Positions 23,785 to 35,910 of a stretch of 64,000 nt of DNA are shown here, piece by piece (within the stretch, counting starts at the first letter, position 1; each line of letters begins with the position of its first letter). This DNA comes from Earliella scabrosa (Eukaryota; Basidiomycota; Agaricomycetes; Polyporales; Polyporaceae), in the NCBI GenBank assembly GCA_022605405.1, contig JABYQQ010000023.1:62001-126000 (forward strand). The letters run 5' to 3'. Made by a program: the position numbers and the translations under genes. The notes under the pieces are model-generated. The model was not told the DNA's origin, did not search any database, and saw only the letters and a list, made by a program, of their open reading frames with translations.

Positions 23785-24466
23785 CAGCCGAGTGCGGGGC
23801 CCTCCTGTTAACTAGCAAATGTTCAGTCGTATTGCAAGGGTGTGCTGCGCGTGGTCTGGCTACGTACTGAGTCTCCGTGCTTTGAGTGACGACCGGTTGT
23901 CATTCGCGCCGGAAGAACACGTCCTGAAAATGATAAGTATCAGATCAGACGTCTGTGAGCAGTATTTCAACTTACCTACACGTCAATTTGCTGGTCAAAT
24001 ACTCGCAGGCTGGACTGGTTGCGATGTGACCATCGACGCTGCGGGCAGAGATAGCATCACACAGCCTCCGATCTGCCATCGGCGCGTAGGCGCCCGACAA
24101 GCATTTGATCTCTGCAACGCCGGTCTCTGCACAAACCGCATTGCTCTTGCTCTTTCTCTACTTTCTCTACCCGTGCTTTACCTTTGCATCAGGAAACCCC
24201 TCCCCTGCAAATTTGCGATAATAATATATAATTAGTACGGACCCCTGCAAATAAGCGTAATGTGTCAACATAAGATGACTACAGTTTGACTAGTTCATGT
24301 CTACAACTGCTAACACCTCTAATGGAGACTTAAACAAGGTGGGCAATGTCTAACTTGCAGCTTATTGCATGCTATGACTCTCAACTTCTATTGGCAGAAG
24401 ACTAACTCAAAACTAACTCACTCATCGGAGAACACAAACTTGCAAATGGAACACTATATGCCGCAT
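23785..24466. other. Intergenic; probable 3' flank of the Plavaka gene
   Basis: No gene is recognised. From about 24180 the sequence becomes AT-rich (TGCGATAATAATATATAATT). This is where a left terminus of the Plavaka element would be expected, but I found no convincing inverted partner on the right. Confidence 0.35.
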
Positions 24467-26887
24467 TCAAAACAAAGTCATATACATATGTGCGTCACTA
24501 AACGGATTAACAAAAAAGCTATCACATCTATCAAGCACTGTACTACTAGTCCATTCACGAGGGATCGCATCACGCCTGACTGGATACAAATGACAACTCC
24601 GCCATATATGCCTCACTTCTATCACGTCAGCCAGTCGTGCACCTGACCTATCCAGACAGCGGGTCACCTTATAAAGGCCATGGACAGGGTCCGGGTGGGT
24701 AAAGGCGGTGAACCATTCAACATAGGCCAGATGTCCCGGCGTAATCACGTCCGGCAGAAGCTGCTGGCATGCAGCCTTCGGCAACTTGAAGACCAATCTG
24801 ACACGTCCAACGCGATAACCTTCGGAATAATGAGTGTAGTGGCCACACTAAGACTGGACAGAACACACCATGAACGCCCGTGGGGCCTCCAGTTCCATTG
24901 TTCACGATAACCGTGTCAAAACGGGCCGGAACCGGTCTTCCCTGCTTATCCCGTCGAGCAGGACGGACATGGGCTACATCTCGAGTGACGTCCATGATTC
25001 CGAGCGTCTGCGCATCCTCGAGAAGGAAATTGATCTTATGAAAGACCGGCAGCGATGCAAAGCAATACGGGGAGATCTTGCATGCTTCCCGTTCAATTTC
25101 TAAGGACGTCAGCGAAGGATCCCGATAGGTGACCACAAAACGTGCCAGAGCGTCACGTATGTAGGTTGCACCGTATATGTTGATCGCGTCTCCGATACGA
25201 AGCGCCTTCACCGTAGGCCACTTGGTCATATGAATCTTCGTCAGTGCGGGCTGAGGCGACTCGGCAGTTGGATGCAGGGAGGGAGATGGGGGCGATTCGT
25301 GATGTGAAGCAGATGGAGTAGCCTGAGCAGAGGACGACTCCAAAGCTGCGTGTTCGAGGCGCCAGGATACAAACGCAGCATGACGCAGGATCTTTTCACG
25401 CCGCTCCAGCCACTTCGTCATTTGAGGGAACTCGTCCTTCTTGTTTGTAGCACGATACGCGTCCTTGGCGAAGTCGATGTGAAGTCGTTCGGTGTATTGC
25501 GTGTCGTAATTGTCCGTGGTCCCATAGAGCTTGATAGAATTGATGTAGTGGTCGAGCGAATGAAGCTTCGGCAGCTTGAAGTTGACGCGAATCCCTAAGT
25601 CGACGAAGATCGACTTGTTGCTGTGGAAGCGCTCGAGTGCACTGCGTAGCTGAGCTAGGGTTTCGGAGGTGTGGGCCAGATATTGAGCGAGGTAGAGGAA
25701 GTCGAGCATCGCGCGAACAGCGCGTACAAGACGGACTGATGAGAAACCTCCACGGAGAGGTAAACCGATGATGAGCCCGAGAATGAAACGGCACATGTCG
25801 GCATGTTCCTTTCCGGTGACCCTCGAGAGTTTGGAGATTCCCTTCATGAAGAGGCGGATTTGATGGTTGGGGGGGAGACGACGACATCGCGCATCCAGTT
25901 CGTCCGCGCCATAAGCAGCTTTGAGCCACGAGATCAGGTGTTTGATGACACCTTGGTAGAGCTGATGGAGGATGTCCGGTGTGATGGACTGGAAGATATT
26001 GACGTAGGGAAGGTTCGCCCAGAACGGATTACGAACAGGCTTGATTCCTGCTTCGCGGCATGCCCGTGTGAATGCTGTCGCAGATCCGTCCACCATGGCG
26101 ACGGCATCAAGAACCTTTCCGAGATCGCGAAGAGCTCGATCGGAATCGGTGGCACTCCCGACGTCGTCGCGTGAAATATCGCACTTCGGACATGTTCTAT
26201 TTTCGCAGCAAGTGACCAACAGCTGCTCTGGATAGTCGCCGACATACATCGCAAATATTGGATGACCGCGCCATGTGACGCCGTCGCCGCTCGTGAGTTC
26301 GAGTCCGTGGATGCCGGCCTTGACAAGGGGCTTGAGAATCATGGCCATGCATGTGTGAAAGAGGTCGGCCAGGACACGGCGTCGAGACGTCTTGCTAGTA
26401 ATGTATTCGAGACGCGAGGCAGGGAGGTAGGCGAGAAGGATCTGGCCGCGGCGAGACGGCTTGCGGTGGACGTCTTTCGGAAGGTTCCCAATAGTCATGT
26501 ACACGGGATATGCAGTCTTGTTTCCAAAGACAGTGAGCTGTGTCTTGTCGGAGGAGATGATGATGGGGATAACCGTCACCCCGGGCTTCTCCTTCTCAAG
26601 CTCCTTCTGCAAAACAACTTAGCGGTGTGACTTTGGCAAGCACTGGTTGAACATACCTGCGTATCCCACCACCATCGTCCGGTGTGCATGTCGAAGTAGA
26701 CACGTACGTTGTGGTCCGGATCAGCATAGTGACGTTCGGGGCTGAAGACGAGAATCCCGGCAAATTCTGGATCTCCGTAGAGGGCACGGATGCATTCGAT
26801 GATATCGCGGTAGAAGACCTTGAACGCTTCGCCCGCGACAACGATCTCGCGGCGCGTGAAGCGAGGGCGGCCAGAGGATAGATCTTC

Positions 26888-26895
26888 GTCTATGA
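26888..26895. repeat. hAT target-site duplication, left copy
   Basis: GTCTATGA, identical to 34679-34686. Eight base pairs is the duplication size of hAT elements. It falls within a codon-exact position of the Plavaka frame. Confidence 0.92.
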
Positions 26896-26907
26896 TAAGG
26901 CTGAGCA

Positions 26908-28220
26908 CGGATCTACCTATAGGAGATCCGGATCTGTACCTATGGGTTTCTGGCTTCTAAATAATCAAACTCACATCCGCATAGGTCATAGATCCATGAA
27001 ATCCATACCCATAAGTCAGAGTACCTGTACCTGTGGATCTACCTATGCCGTGATCCAGAATAGCAAGTACCTATAGGACATTGTAACGTGTGCAATATCC
27101 CTGTAATAGAAACAAATACTATCTCTATAAAGGGTCAACCGCAAATGTGTGCGAGGGTCTAGTCTTCTCGTTGCTGGATGGGGAAGGATGGGTAGTGTGG
27201 GTGTGTGGAGTAAATGGGGTGGAGCTTTGGCGTATGCAGAAGGAAGACGCGGTATAGACTATAAATCAACGTGTAAGATATGTGTATTAACTCGCCTATA
27301 CTGCCCGATGGTGCGCGGAACGAGGGCTACTCGCTCGACGACGCGTTCGACAAGCTCCTCCGCTGGGCGTCTACCGACGACGCGGACCGATGAGGACTTG
27401 ATCTCCTAGGGCTTGCAGGGGGCCTCGATGAGCCGCACTGGAGATCCGGTGAGGTTTCCGTGATTCTGGGACGTCCGAGGTGCAGGTGTGCGGGACAGGG
27501 AAGGGCGAGGAGACTGTTCGACGTGGCGTTCGACGACGTGCGCGGGGTTCGGCGAGGCAGAGCACTTCGACTAAGGGTCACAATGGAATCTGCAGTGTCG
27601 CGGGGAGTTCGCGGAAACAGGAGACAGTGAGCGCGGTCGCGGGTCGCAGGAAGAGAGGGAAACGAAGGGGTCGCGGTTCTATTCGACGAGATGGTCGCGG
27701 TCGCGGTACAAGCTATGCTGTCGAGCGTCTAAACTACCGTCTATGGTACGCTTCGCCGAACGAACTCGGCTACGCCTCGACTAACACTCGAACCTACGCT
27801 CGACAACTCTACCACATGCGGTGACAGAAGGACCGCAATCGCTGAGTTCCTCGACCAGGCGCAATCGACATCGTTACAGACATCTTATGAAGTACTACTG
27901 AAAGACAACTCTGACCCTCGCAGAGCCTCTTCCAATGCACGTGGAGGCTTATGGAAGCTCTAGGTGGGATAAGAGCGCGTACAACTTGAACGACGAGTGT
28001 GCGTCCAGTTAGACGCCCAAGATGATGCGCCATGTGCAAGTCCAACTTCGCAATAGGCATTGACTTATTAGTGTGGGCAGATGTCTTCAATAACATGTGT
28101 ACGCCGAGACGTATCACTTCGTTCATGAATGAATAAATAACACAGGTGCTCGGTGGCATTCTTCGTTTGCAATATACAAGTACATGACTGAGGCTCGGGT
28201 GACATGTTACAACGAAAGGT
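26908..28220. other. hAT left internal region, no gene assigned
   Basis: The first ~250 bp hold subterminal repeats. A GC-rich stretch at about 27300-27720 has open frames on both strands (for example NEGYSLDDAFDKLLRWAS on plus), interrupted by stops, that I cannot assign. It may be degraded coding sequence captured by the element. Confidence 0.35.
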
Positions 28221-31200
28221 CTACTCCTCCATCTCGGACTCGGACTCGTCAATGGCGATTACATCAGGTGCAGCTTTACCTTTGCCCTTGCCTGACGTCT
28301 GCGCGCTTCTACCGCTCGACGAGTGGCCAATCTTGCCACGAGGTTTCGGCTGTGGGACAGGAAGCGGGGCAGGCAGAACAGCAGCGTGCGCACTGTTACT
28401 GGGGCCAGCCTCGAGAGAACGGCCTTAGAACGTCTTCACGAGGTTGTCCTTGGGTACGAGACCGTCGATGCGCGCCCAGGAGCCCAGGAGCGTGTTCGCG
28501 CGCACGGACTCGTCGGCGAGGGAGTGGCGGAGACGAGAGACAGTAAGACGGCCTCGGGAGAAAGCGCGCTCGGCGTCGGAAGACGTTGCTGTGACAGAGA
28601 GTCAAGGAGTTAGCATAAGAAAGGCAGAGAGCGCAATGCGGTCCCACTTACCAGGCACAGAGAGAAAGTCGAGGCCCATGTGGGCAAGCACGGCTTCACC
28701 GGCATTCTTGCTGGTCAGCAACGCATTCCAGTAGCTCAACGGGTCCGTGACGTGCGAGAGAGCAGGGGAGGCAAGGTAGGACTCGAACGCATCAACAGCG
28801 GCTGCAGCGGACGCGCCTGGGGCGCCAGCCGAGAACATCGCATTGAGATGCTGTTTGCGAGAGGGTTAGCTGGGCTAGAGAGCGCGTCGCAAGAATGCTC
28901 ACCTGAGCAGACAGCCCTACATTCGCAGAGCGACCAGCCGGCGTCGACGATGCTGTCGGAGGAGCAGGCCGGGTGGTGTTGCAAGCAGTTTGAGGTGCGG
29001 TGACACTGCCAGGGGCCGCTGGCTTGTAGTACGTGAGCCACTCGTTGCGGGCGATCTCGACAGCGACGTCAATCCACTCTTGCTGCCAGTGCTTCGTACG
29101 GAAGTACTCGGTCTTGTATGCGGGATGCATGACTGACGGACCAGAAGAACAGTCAGCACATACAGTCGACCGGGACTTGTACTGGTCAGGAAAACTCACA
29201 GATACCAGTGCGATGGATGATGTTCTTGTCTGTGCGCGAATAGTACTTGTTCATGACTATGAGCCCGCGCTGTGCTGCCGCCCGAACAGTAGGATGGAGG
29301 GTGCGATCGTCGATGAAGTCGTCCATGTGGGCCGTCAGGACGTCTATGTACGGGATGACCTCGTGCACCAGGGCGCGAGTGCTTGAGGACATCCTCTGGG
29401 TCGCGAAGAGGAACGGCTATGCAGAGGGTTAAGAGGTGAGCGGCTGAAGTGCCTCAGGGGGACGTTGGAGGAGGACAGACCTGCAAGAGACGGTACAGTT
29501 GCTCAAGGAGGTCCCATTCGTCAGGCGAGAGAATGAAACGGCGGAGGCGCAGTCCACCGGAGGCTCCGTGCGTGGTCGTCTTGTTGAATTGGGTCATGTC
29601 GCAGAGTTCATCAAGAACATCGCGCATGTCGATCGCGCGTGCGAGGACGTGGGTGACGGTGTTCCAGCGGGTCTTGACTGCACGAACGAGGACCTCACTG
29701 TTCAGCTCGGCGTTCTGCGCGAGGGTAGCCAGGGCGGCGCGAACAGTCGGACTGTGCCAAACCTTGTTCGACAAGGTGAGGATCTGCACAAGGCAACGTC
29801 GCAAGTCAGCACATATGTCAAGGCGCGTACGCCGGGGGCCGGACCAAAGGCATGAACGTACCTTCTCCAGCGCGAGTTGGCCGGTGCGAACTTCGGCGTC
29901 GGTGAGTATGAGATGAGGATGCTCCTCCTCCAAGGCATCCAGGAGGGCTTCGTCTGCTGCCTCGCGGTCGGCGTCGCCATCCGCGTCGTCTTCGTTGGCA
30001 TCATGAGCGCGGTCCAACTCGGCTGCATCGAGTAGCTCGTCGAGCGCACGTTCCGCCGCTGCCAGCTCGGCCTAAGCAGCTTCATCATCGTCATCCGCCT
30101 CATGAGCTTGCTGCCCCTTGCGCTTGCGCTGGTATTGTGAGAGAATAGCCTGCATAGTGCGTCAGGAATCCAGTATGTGATGCCAAGGACTCGCAACGAT
30201 CGCAGGGAATCGGACGAACCTTCACGACGAGATTCAGTACATGATCAAAGCACCGGACTCGCAGCTTCTCGCCGCGGTAGTCCGGGAGGAGAATATTCAT
30301 ATGCTTGACCATTGTCGCATTGTTTTCGGCATTGTCGAGCGTGATGCCATGGAGCTGCGATTGGTCAGGGTTAGCACGAGGCACACAGGCGGGGGACAGA
30401 GGAGCACATACCTTCGTGGCGAGACCGAACTCCTTCAGGCACTCGACGAGCTGTCCGGCCAGATAGACCCCAGTGTGGCTTTCGGTCAGGCTGTGAATGC
30501 GATATCAGTCAGTGTGTATGACGGACAGTGCGGCGTGGCCGCGAGTGGGCGTACCACAAAAAGGCCAGGATGATATGCTCGATCTGCCCATTGAGGTGCC
30601 AGTGCGCGGTAATGCCCAGGAAGGAGAAGACGTTGGGGGACGTCCACCCATCGACGCAAATGTGCACCTTGCCGGGGAGGTTCTACAGATCGAAGTGTGT
30701 TAGTTCAAGTGCGAGCCTGAGTGGACATCCGAATATCAAGTGATGCGCACCTTGAACATGTCGATCACGTTCTCCTCCGTGACGTTCATGGCGGTCTGGA
30801 CGTCACGAGAGACGGTGAAGCGAGAGGGGAGTCGGACCTTCGGATACAGCATTTGGGGTATTTCATGGAAGTACGTGTCCTCGACGATGCTGAAAGGACG
30901 GTGGGAGCACGCAACCCACATGGCGAGGAGATAGCGGATGTGTCCCCAGCTGTATGTGACTCCCTTCGCGTACGCCTCCATGGCCTGGGCCTTGGGCTTG
31001 TCGACGGGATCACAGATCTCTACGTGGCGATTGAGGTTGCTCGTCAAGTCCTCGTAGTCCGAACGTGTGAGCTTGATCGACGGATGACTGCCAGTGGTTC
31101 GGAGCATACTCGTCAGCGGTGCATGTGTCTTTCGTGGAGAAGTCGCACTCACTTCTTGCACACAAACTCGTGCATGACACGCCCATCGGGCAACACCTTG

Positions 31201-31645
31201 ACCGTTGGCGGCTGGAAATGCTTGTAGACCGACGAACGCCACCCCTTCCGAATGTCCTCTACACATCGTCAAGAGCCAAGCATAGTCAGCATTGCAATGA
31301 GGGAGCACGTTCGGAGTACATACCGAGAGTCTGAGCCGGAGTCTTCCCGGCATGGCGAATCTGGAACCGAGCCTTCTTGTCCTTTGCTGACACCTTCGCC
31401 TGCGCAGCCGTAAGCGCGACCGCATCGACAGAATCGGTCGTGTAGCCGTTGCTCTCCGTTTCCGACGCGGGGGGGATGTCGTCTAAGGCAGCGTCCAGAT
31501 CGTCGTCAATTTCGAACTCCTCATCGCTGCCGAGGGAGCGAGTCGCGGACTTCTGACGCTTGGGAGGGCCATCAGCGAGGGAGCCTGCTGACGAGACAGA
31601 GTCGGTGGTGCTGGAGCGAGGACGTTCCGGGGCGGTAGCAGACAT
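28221..31645 (-). pseudogene. hAT family transposase, BED finger to dimerisation domain
   Basis: A multi-exon gene starts at ATG 31645. An acidic Ser-rich N-terminus (DEEFEIDDDLDAALDD) leads to a BED-like finger (FQPPTVKVLPDG, EFVCKK, TSNLNRHVEIC). The core has LPSRFTVSRDV, then VHICVDGWTSPNVFSFLGI (about 30640), ITLDNAENNATMVKHM and VRCFDHVLNLVVK (about 30240-30330), then TRWNTVTHVLARA. The C-terminal hAT dimerisation region reads ATSSDAERAFSRGRLTVSRLRHSL. Seven or more short introns are implied, not all resolved. Two in-frame stops occur: TAG at 30072-30074 after DDDEAA, and TAA at 28425-28427, after which the frame stays open 67 more codons to an acidic end (DESESEMEE). The second could be the genuine terminus; the first is more clearly damaging. 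Confidence 0.85.
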
Positions 31646-32686
31646 GGCGGTGACTCGGAGGAGCAAGAGGGATGGGAAGGAATGAGGGGCGTACAGAGAG
31701 CTGACAGTCTTCGACGCTGGGGCCCTGTCAACTCTGGCGAAGCGATTTATAGGCCCGGGACCCGGAGAACTGGACAAACACGTCAGTGTCAGCGCCACCA
31801 GCGTTGGTGTGTGCATCAACCTCACCTTCCAGTTCGTGCGCGATCTTGTCGGACGTCTCGGGCGGCCAAGCTTGTGCAGAGCGAACTCGTGAGCATGGCA
31901 ATCAAACCTGGAGAGAACAAATAGGGCCGGTGAGCTGTTTTCTGAATCCTCGGCAGACTGTGACACGCACCCAAGGAGAACGCGATCACTATGATCCAAT
32001 CGATTGCCCTGGTCCTGAGTGTCGCCATCGTGCTGCATGCCGGGGAATGATTAAGACTTGTTGCGGAGAGCGGGATACGGAGGGCGGGATCCGGGGGACA
32101 GTGTGAGGGCAGTGCCTGGTCGAAAAGGAGATGGGGAGAGACCGTGGCCACGCGTCGTGAGCCAGGTATTTAGGCCTCTCGTCCGAGCGCCTAACCTGCC
32201 ATAACCTTACGGCTCAGACGTGCTTCCCCGTGGGAGCAGGTGTCGCGCACAAACCTTATTTCTGCCTGGCACTCACTTCCACCAACGTCCATGACCATAC
32301 GCACACGGCACCCCTCGTATCCTGCGTCTCGTCTGCGTACTCTCGCCCTAGCTCAATCTATCAACCTCGAGGCGGTCTGTGCAGCATGTGCAGATCGCAA
32401 TCTCGCCTCGTGTTCGGCGTCTCGGGACGGAGACACGCTTGCACCGCACGCACATCGAGGCACCGTCAAATCTTAGCGTGTCATTGGCTGCAAACAAGGG
32501 CAGCTGAATTAGCTGACAGTCACACTGCAAGTCATTGGGGCACCGGGATTTTGGCCAAGAATCGCTGCATCTCGGTGAGCGCCTAGATTAAGTATGGGTT
32601 CCGACCCCCTCACGGTCGGACTGACCTCGTCCCAGTGTTCTCTCCGTTCCCGTCTCTCTTTGTCGTCCATACTCTCCCCGTCATAC
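31646..32686. other. hAT bidirectional intergenic region
   Basis: About 1 kb separates the divergent transposase and accessory gene starts. No gene motif is seen in the ORFs on either strand. It probably holds both promoters. Confidence 0.4.
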
Positions 32687-33543
32687 ATGTCCGCTCAACC
32701 CACCCTACCCATTCCCGACGCTCACGCCATGCTTCGACCCGCTTCTCGTCTCGGCTCCTGCATGCATGCGCGCTTGTCTGCTCAGGCAGCCGTCATCGTG
32801 CCAGATGCCACATCTCTCACAACCCCGCGACCTGCCTCTGTCGACGCCAACATCTACCTCCATGGCGACACATATAGCCTCCTTCGAGGGCGGTCCATCG
32901 CGACACTCTGGATGACCATCGAGGATGAAGAACGCACGGACCACATCAATGTGAGTACTCAGTCCACTTGCTCTAATCTTCGCGCTGCCTCCGCGTGGAT
33001 TCTTCCTCACCCGCATACTCTTACACAGTTCCTGCTTCCGACGCCCGACCACGCCTATTCTACCATTCCACCGTGGCTATGCCAGGGATGGATGGTGGCG
33101 ATTCAAAGTGAGCGCATGCAGCACCTCGGGCTCTCCGAGCGTCAACGGGAGATCCTACTTGACTTCACCCTCCTCTACCACGCCTTCGTGGCCCCTCATC
33201 CTGACGCTCATCCGTCTCTCTTTGCGCACATTTTGAACGCGTTGGTTCAGCACGCACAGGCGCACGACCCATACGCGCGGGCAGACTCGGTCCTTGCCGC
33301 CGTCGTCGAATGGGCGCACACTCACCTTCCCGAGGTATGAGTCTTGCGTCCTTACGTCATTGCCATCAGGCCGCTGACATGCTCGGACTTTTATAGACGC
33401 TGTTTGTGGACCCCGTCGTCGTTGACGGATGGGACTTTTGCGGGCCAGATGGGCGTCTTGCGGATAGTAGTATGCAACCTAGTGTGTTACACGGCAGCGC
33501 GCCGCTGGGGGACGACGACATGGACATCCCAGACCTTGTATGA
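32687..33543 (+). CDS. hAT accessory protein of unknown function
   Basis: Three exons (32687-32950, 33029-33334, 33397-33543) with GT-AG introns of 78 and 62 nt give 238 codons plus stop, all in phase 0. ATG 32687 (MSAQPTLPIPD) is chosen over an upstream in-frame ATG at 32594 because the 31 residues before it look like 5' UTR. The protein has a folded-looking middle (VDANIYLHGDTYSLLRG, then a helical LGLSERQREILLDFTLLYHAF) and an acidic tail (LGDDDMDIPDLV). No zinc or catalytic motif is visible and I do not recognise the family. It is divergently arranged with the hAT transposase and inside the TIRs, so it travels with the element. An intact frame next to a damaged transposase is notable. Confidence 0.6.
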
Positions 33544-33733
33544 CAATAGTAGTTCTCTCATGTATGTTGCTATGAATGGAAATTGGCGTCCTCAATGTCA
33601 CATATTGCCCTTCGGATCTGCGGGTACTTGGTGTAGGTCATGTGAGCAAGAAGAACGTGATCCAGATCCGAGGTCTGACCCGAGCAGTGGATCACTAGAC
33701 CCATGAGATCCGGACCCATGGGTGACGGACATC

Positions 33734-34616
33734 TGGAAAACCCTCCCCAGCTAATTAGAGGTAATTGTAACAAAGTAGCAAAATCCCCCACTAATCAGAA
33801 CTAATTATCCACAATTTTGTTATTATTTTATACTATCTTAGCATGCTGGATTCTTCACCACTATTTTTTGCCAACACAAAGCTACAACACAACAATTTAG
33901 ATGTTGGACCTCTACACTTTGATAGACTATACATAGCATCACTGTATATGTGCATCAAGGAGCAATAGAGAGAACCAAGTGAAATGAGATTGCACTGATG
34001 TGTATTGATACTGCACTAACTTTGGCTAATGAAGACTACTTTGAAAATTTTCAGAACACTGACTTTATTATATGTAGTCTCAGCAACACACAATAGCTTT
34101 TGATTACTCAACATCAACTGCCAGAGTCTAGTATAAAGTGGACTTGGATGGAGAGTTGAATTGGAGACTTTATGGAAACATGAACATCTGTAATTTCTTT
34201 AAGTCCATCACATAACATGATATATTGCCAGTGAGATGTGCAGATAACAAGAGGAAGTGGTGCAGTGGTAAAAGCTGTGTGCTTAGTTGATGTGCTTGTA
34301 TAATTACAAGAAGGTCAAGGGTTCAAATCTGGCTGATGGCAAAAAGGAAATCTTTTTTATTCCACTGTATATTGGTATTGTAATGATGCCTTTTGGTGTT
34401 ATAACCTATACAGAGATGGTCTGAATTGGTTCAGATGAAGATGTCAAACTGTTGAAGAGAGTCAAACAGTATAGACTACTTAAGCAAATGTAGCACTTAT
34501 AAGTGCTAAAGTAGTAATGGACCTAGCCATTTAGCCTATTTGGCACCAGCCAGTGCTAATAAGTGCTAATAGTGCTGATCAGACATAATTAGTGCAAATT
34601 TGCTAGGGAGGGATTT
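33734..34616. mobile_element. AT-rich non-autonomous insertion in the hAT right end
   Basis: The ~880-bp block is far more AT-rich than its surroundings. Its edges form an imperfect inverted repeat: GGAAAACCCTCCCCAGCTAA on the left versus GGAAATCCCTCCCTAGCAAA as the complement on the right (about 33734-33755 and 34595-34616). hAT-like GGATCTGGGTA/GATCTACCCAT motifs flank it on both sides, so it appears inserted into hAT subterminal sequence. It carries a tRNA-like module and short AGTGCTAA repeats near 34490-34580. No target duplication was found. Confidence 0.45.
34252..34358 (+). repeat. tRNA-related SINE-like module
   Basis: An A-box-like TGGTGCAGTGGTA (34258-34270) and a B-box-like GGGTTCAAATCT (34319-34330) are spaced as in a tRNA with a long middle, followed by a T6 run (34353-34358) that could end Pol III transcription. 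Acceptor and T stems pair poorly, so it is not a functional tRNA gene. It lies within the AT-rich block. Confidence 0.45.
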
Positions 34617-34678
34617 CCTGATGGATCTGGGTATCTGTGGATCTACCCATTCATGATCCACACCTATGCTCAGCCTTA

Positions 34679-34686
34679 GTCTATGA
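34679..34686. repeat. hAT target-site duplication, right copy
   Basis: GTCTATGA, identical to 26888-26895, directly after the right TIR. Confidence 0.92.
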
Positions 34687-35910
34687 TATTGTTGAGTTCT
34701 TGACTGGTCTTGAAGGACAGACTGAGAAGAGAGACGAGCTTGGGGTAATTCATTAGATTTGCATTGTTTGATGGAGTACACAAATAGTGAGACTTACGTC
34801 TTGAATGTTGAGCAGTTCCGTGAGGGCGGTGGATCCCGGCCCTCGCATCTTCGCCCACTTCGCCACTTCCCAGTCGAGGCGTGAAGCGAACGGCGCGTAA
34901 GGATTGGTGCCCGAAGCGTCGACGGCAGCTTCGTACACCTCATACGAGGAGCGGACACGACTCTGGTTGATGGGCGAACCCGCGTGAGGGCCTGGAAAGC
35001 GGACAACGAAGGTCTTGGCTCGCAATTGCTGGCCGGCACGTTCTTGCGCCTCGCGTCGGTGACAATCGTCGCTCTCCAAGTCGTTATCCTCCGTTGCTTC
35101 AGGTGTTGCATTAGCGTGGGTGGGACGAGGTGCCGGCTCCCATGTGTTCTCCTCCTCGAACACATCAGCATCATCGTCGAGACCGTCCTCGCCGTCTTCA
35201 TCAACGCCGCCAGCGCCGCCGTCCTCCCTATCCTCACCGTCCTCGCCATCTTCGGCATCGTCGCCGGGTGCGGGCTCGCCGCCGTTGTACTCGTCGAAAT
35301 CCTCAAACTCTTGTGGTTCGTACGTGCCGAAGAAATCCCCCTCGAATGGCTGTGGTTCTCCTGGCGGGAGGTCGTCATCGATGGCCGAGCCGTTGGACTG
35401 TGCGTTGGTTGGAGGTGGGGATCTGTCATCGCCGGACCCGTCGGCTTGATTCAAGTCCACGTCGGCGAAGAGCTCCTCCTCTCGTACAGCGATGCAGAGT
35501 GGTCGCCGAGTTTGGAGAAGATGTTGGGTATAGCCGCTGATCGAGAAGTCCTTTCCGCATCCGCTGCACACACGACGAGCGGACGGGCCGGGTTCAGAAT
35601 CGACGTTTGCGGTTGTCAAGGGCATGTCGTCAAATGCGGGGAGAGGAGAGACAGAGGTCGAGGGAAGAGCAGGATGTATTAAATGCTGGATTGTGAGTAC
35701 AGAACAAGTAACGAGAGCGGCGGAGTGCGGATTTCGCTGCTAGCCGCAGCCACGTTCCAAAGGCTAAGTCAACCTGACCCCACGTAGCGTTTCAAACTCA
35801 ACACTCATCTTGACGCCACATACGCCCCTCCTGACGTTCTATTCTCCCTCTCCCCATACCATACTCAGACCTAATCTGCACGTCGTTCTTTACCCCCACC
35901 CCTTGTGCCC

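Larger units (their letters stand above)
26896..34678. mobile_element. hAT DNA transposon, 7,783 bp
   Basis: Perfect 12-bp terminal inverted repeats, TAAGGCTGAGCA (26896-26907) and TGCTCAGCCTTA (34667-34678), are flanked by an 8-bp duplication. Both subterminal regions are rich in GGATCTACC(T/C)AT and CTATGGG-like motifs, the kind of subterminal repeats hAT transposases bind. Contents: a minus-strand transposase gene (28221-31645), a divergent plus-strand accessory gene (32687-33543) and an AT-rich block near the right end. It is inserted in the second exon of the Plavaka gene. The ends are intact, so it could be mobilised in trans even though its own transposase has stops. Confidence 0.93.
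24467..35625 (-). pseudogene. Plavaka-type transposase gene, interrupted by a hAT element
   Basis: Plavaka elements are CACTA-like DNA transposons known from fungi. Proposed exons: 35625-34798, 34738-34679 continuing at 26887-26657, 26606-24869 and 24819-24467. Removing the hAT insert with one 8-bp target copy gives exactly 1069 codons plus stop with no other break. The N-terminus has a zinc-finger-like set (Cys20, Cys23, His35, Cys44). A long acidic Glu/Asp/Gly region (about 100-160) follows, then the conserved block YAPFASRLDWEVAKWAK. The transposase core runs from GRPRFTRREIVVAGE through PEFAGILVFSPERHY, SSDKTQLT, AYPVYMTIGNL and CENRTCPKC. The C-terminus is LAYVEWFTAF...DWTSSTVLDRC-like...FFVNPFSD. 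The insertion follows codon 296. The small introns (60, 50 and 49 nt) are intact, so disruption by hAT is probably the only inactivating event. Confidence 0.88.

Noticed and set aside
34984..35682. 232-codon plus-strand frame opposite the Plavaka N-terminus
   Set aside because: It is the antisense of the acidic Plavaka N-terminal exon and has only hydrophobic low-complexity content.
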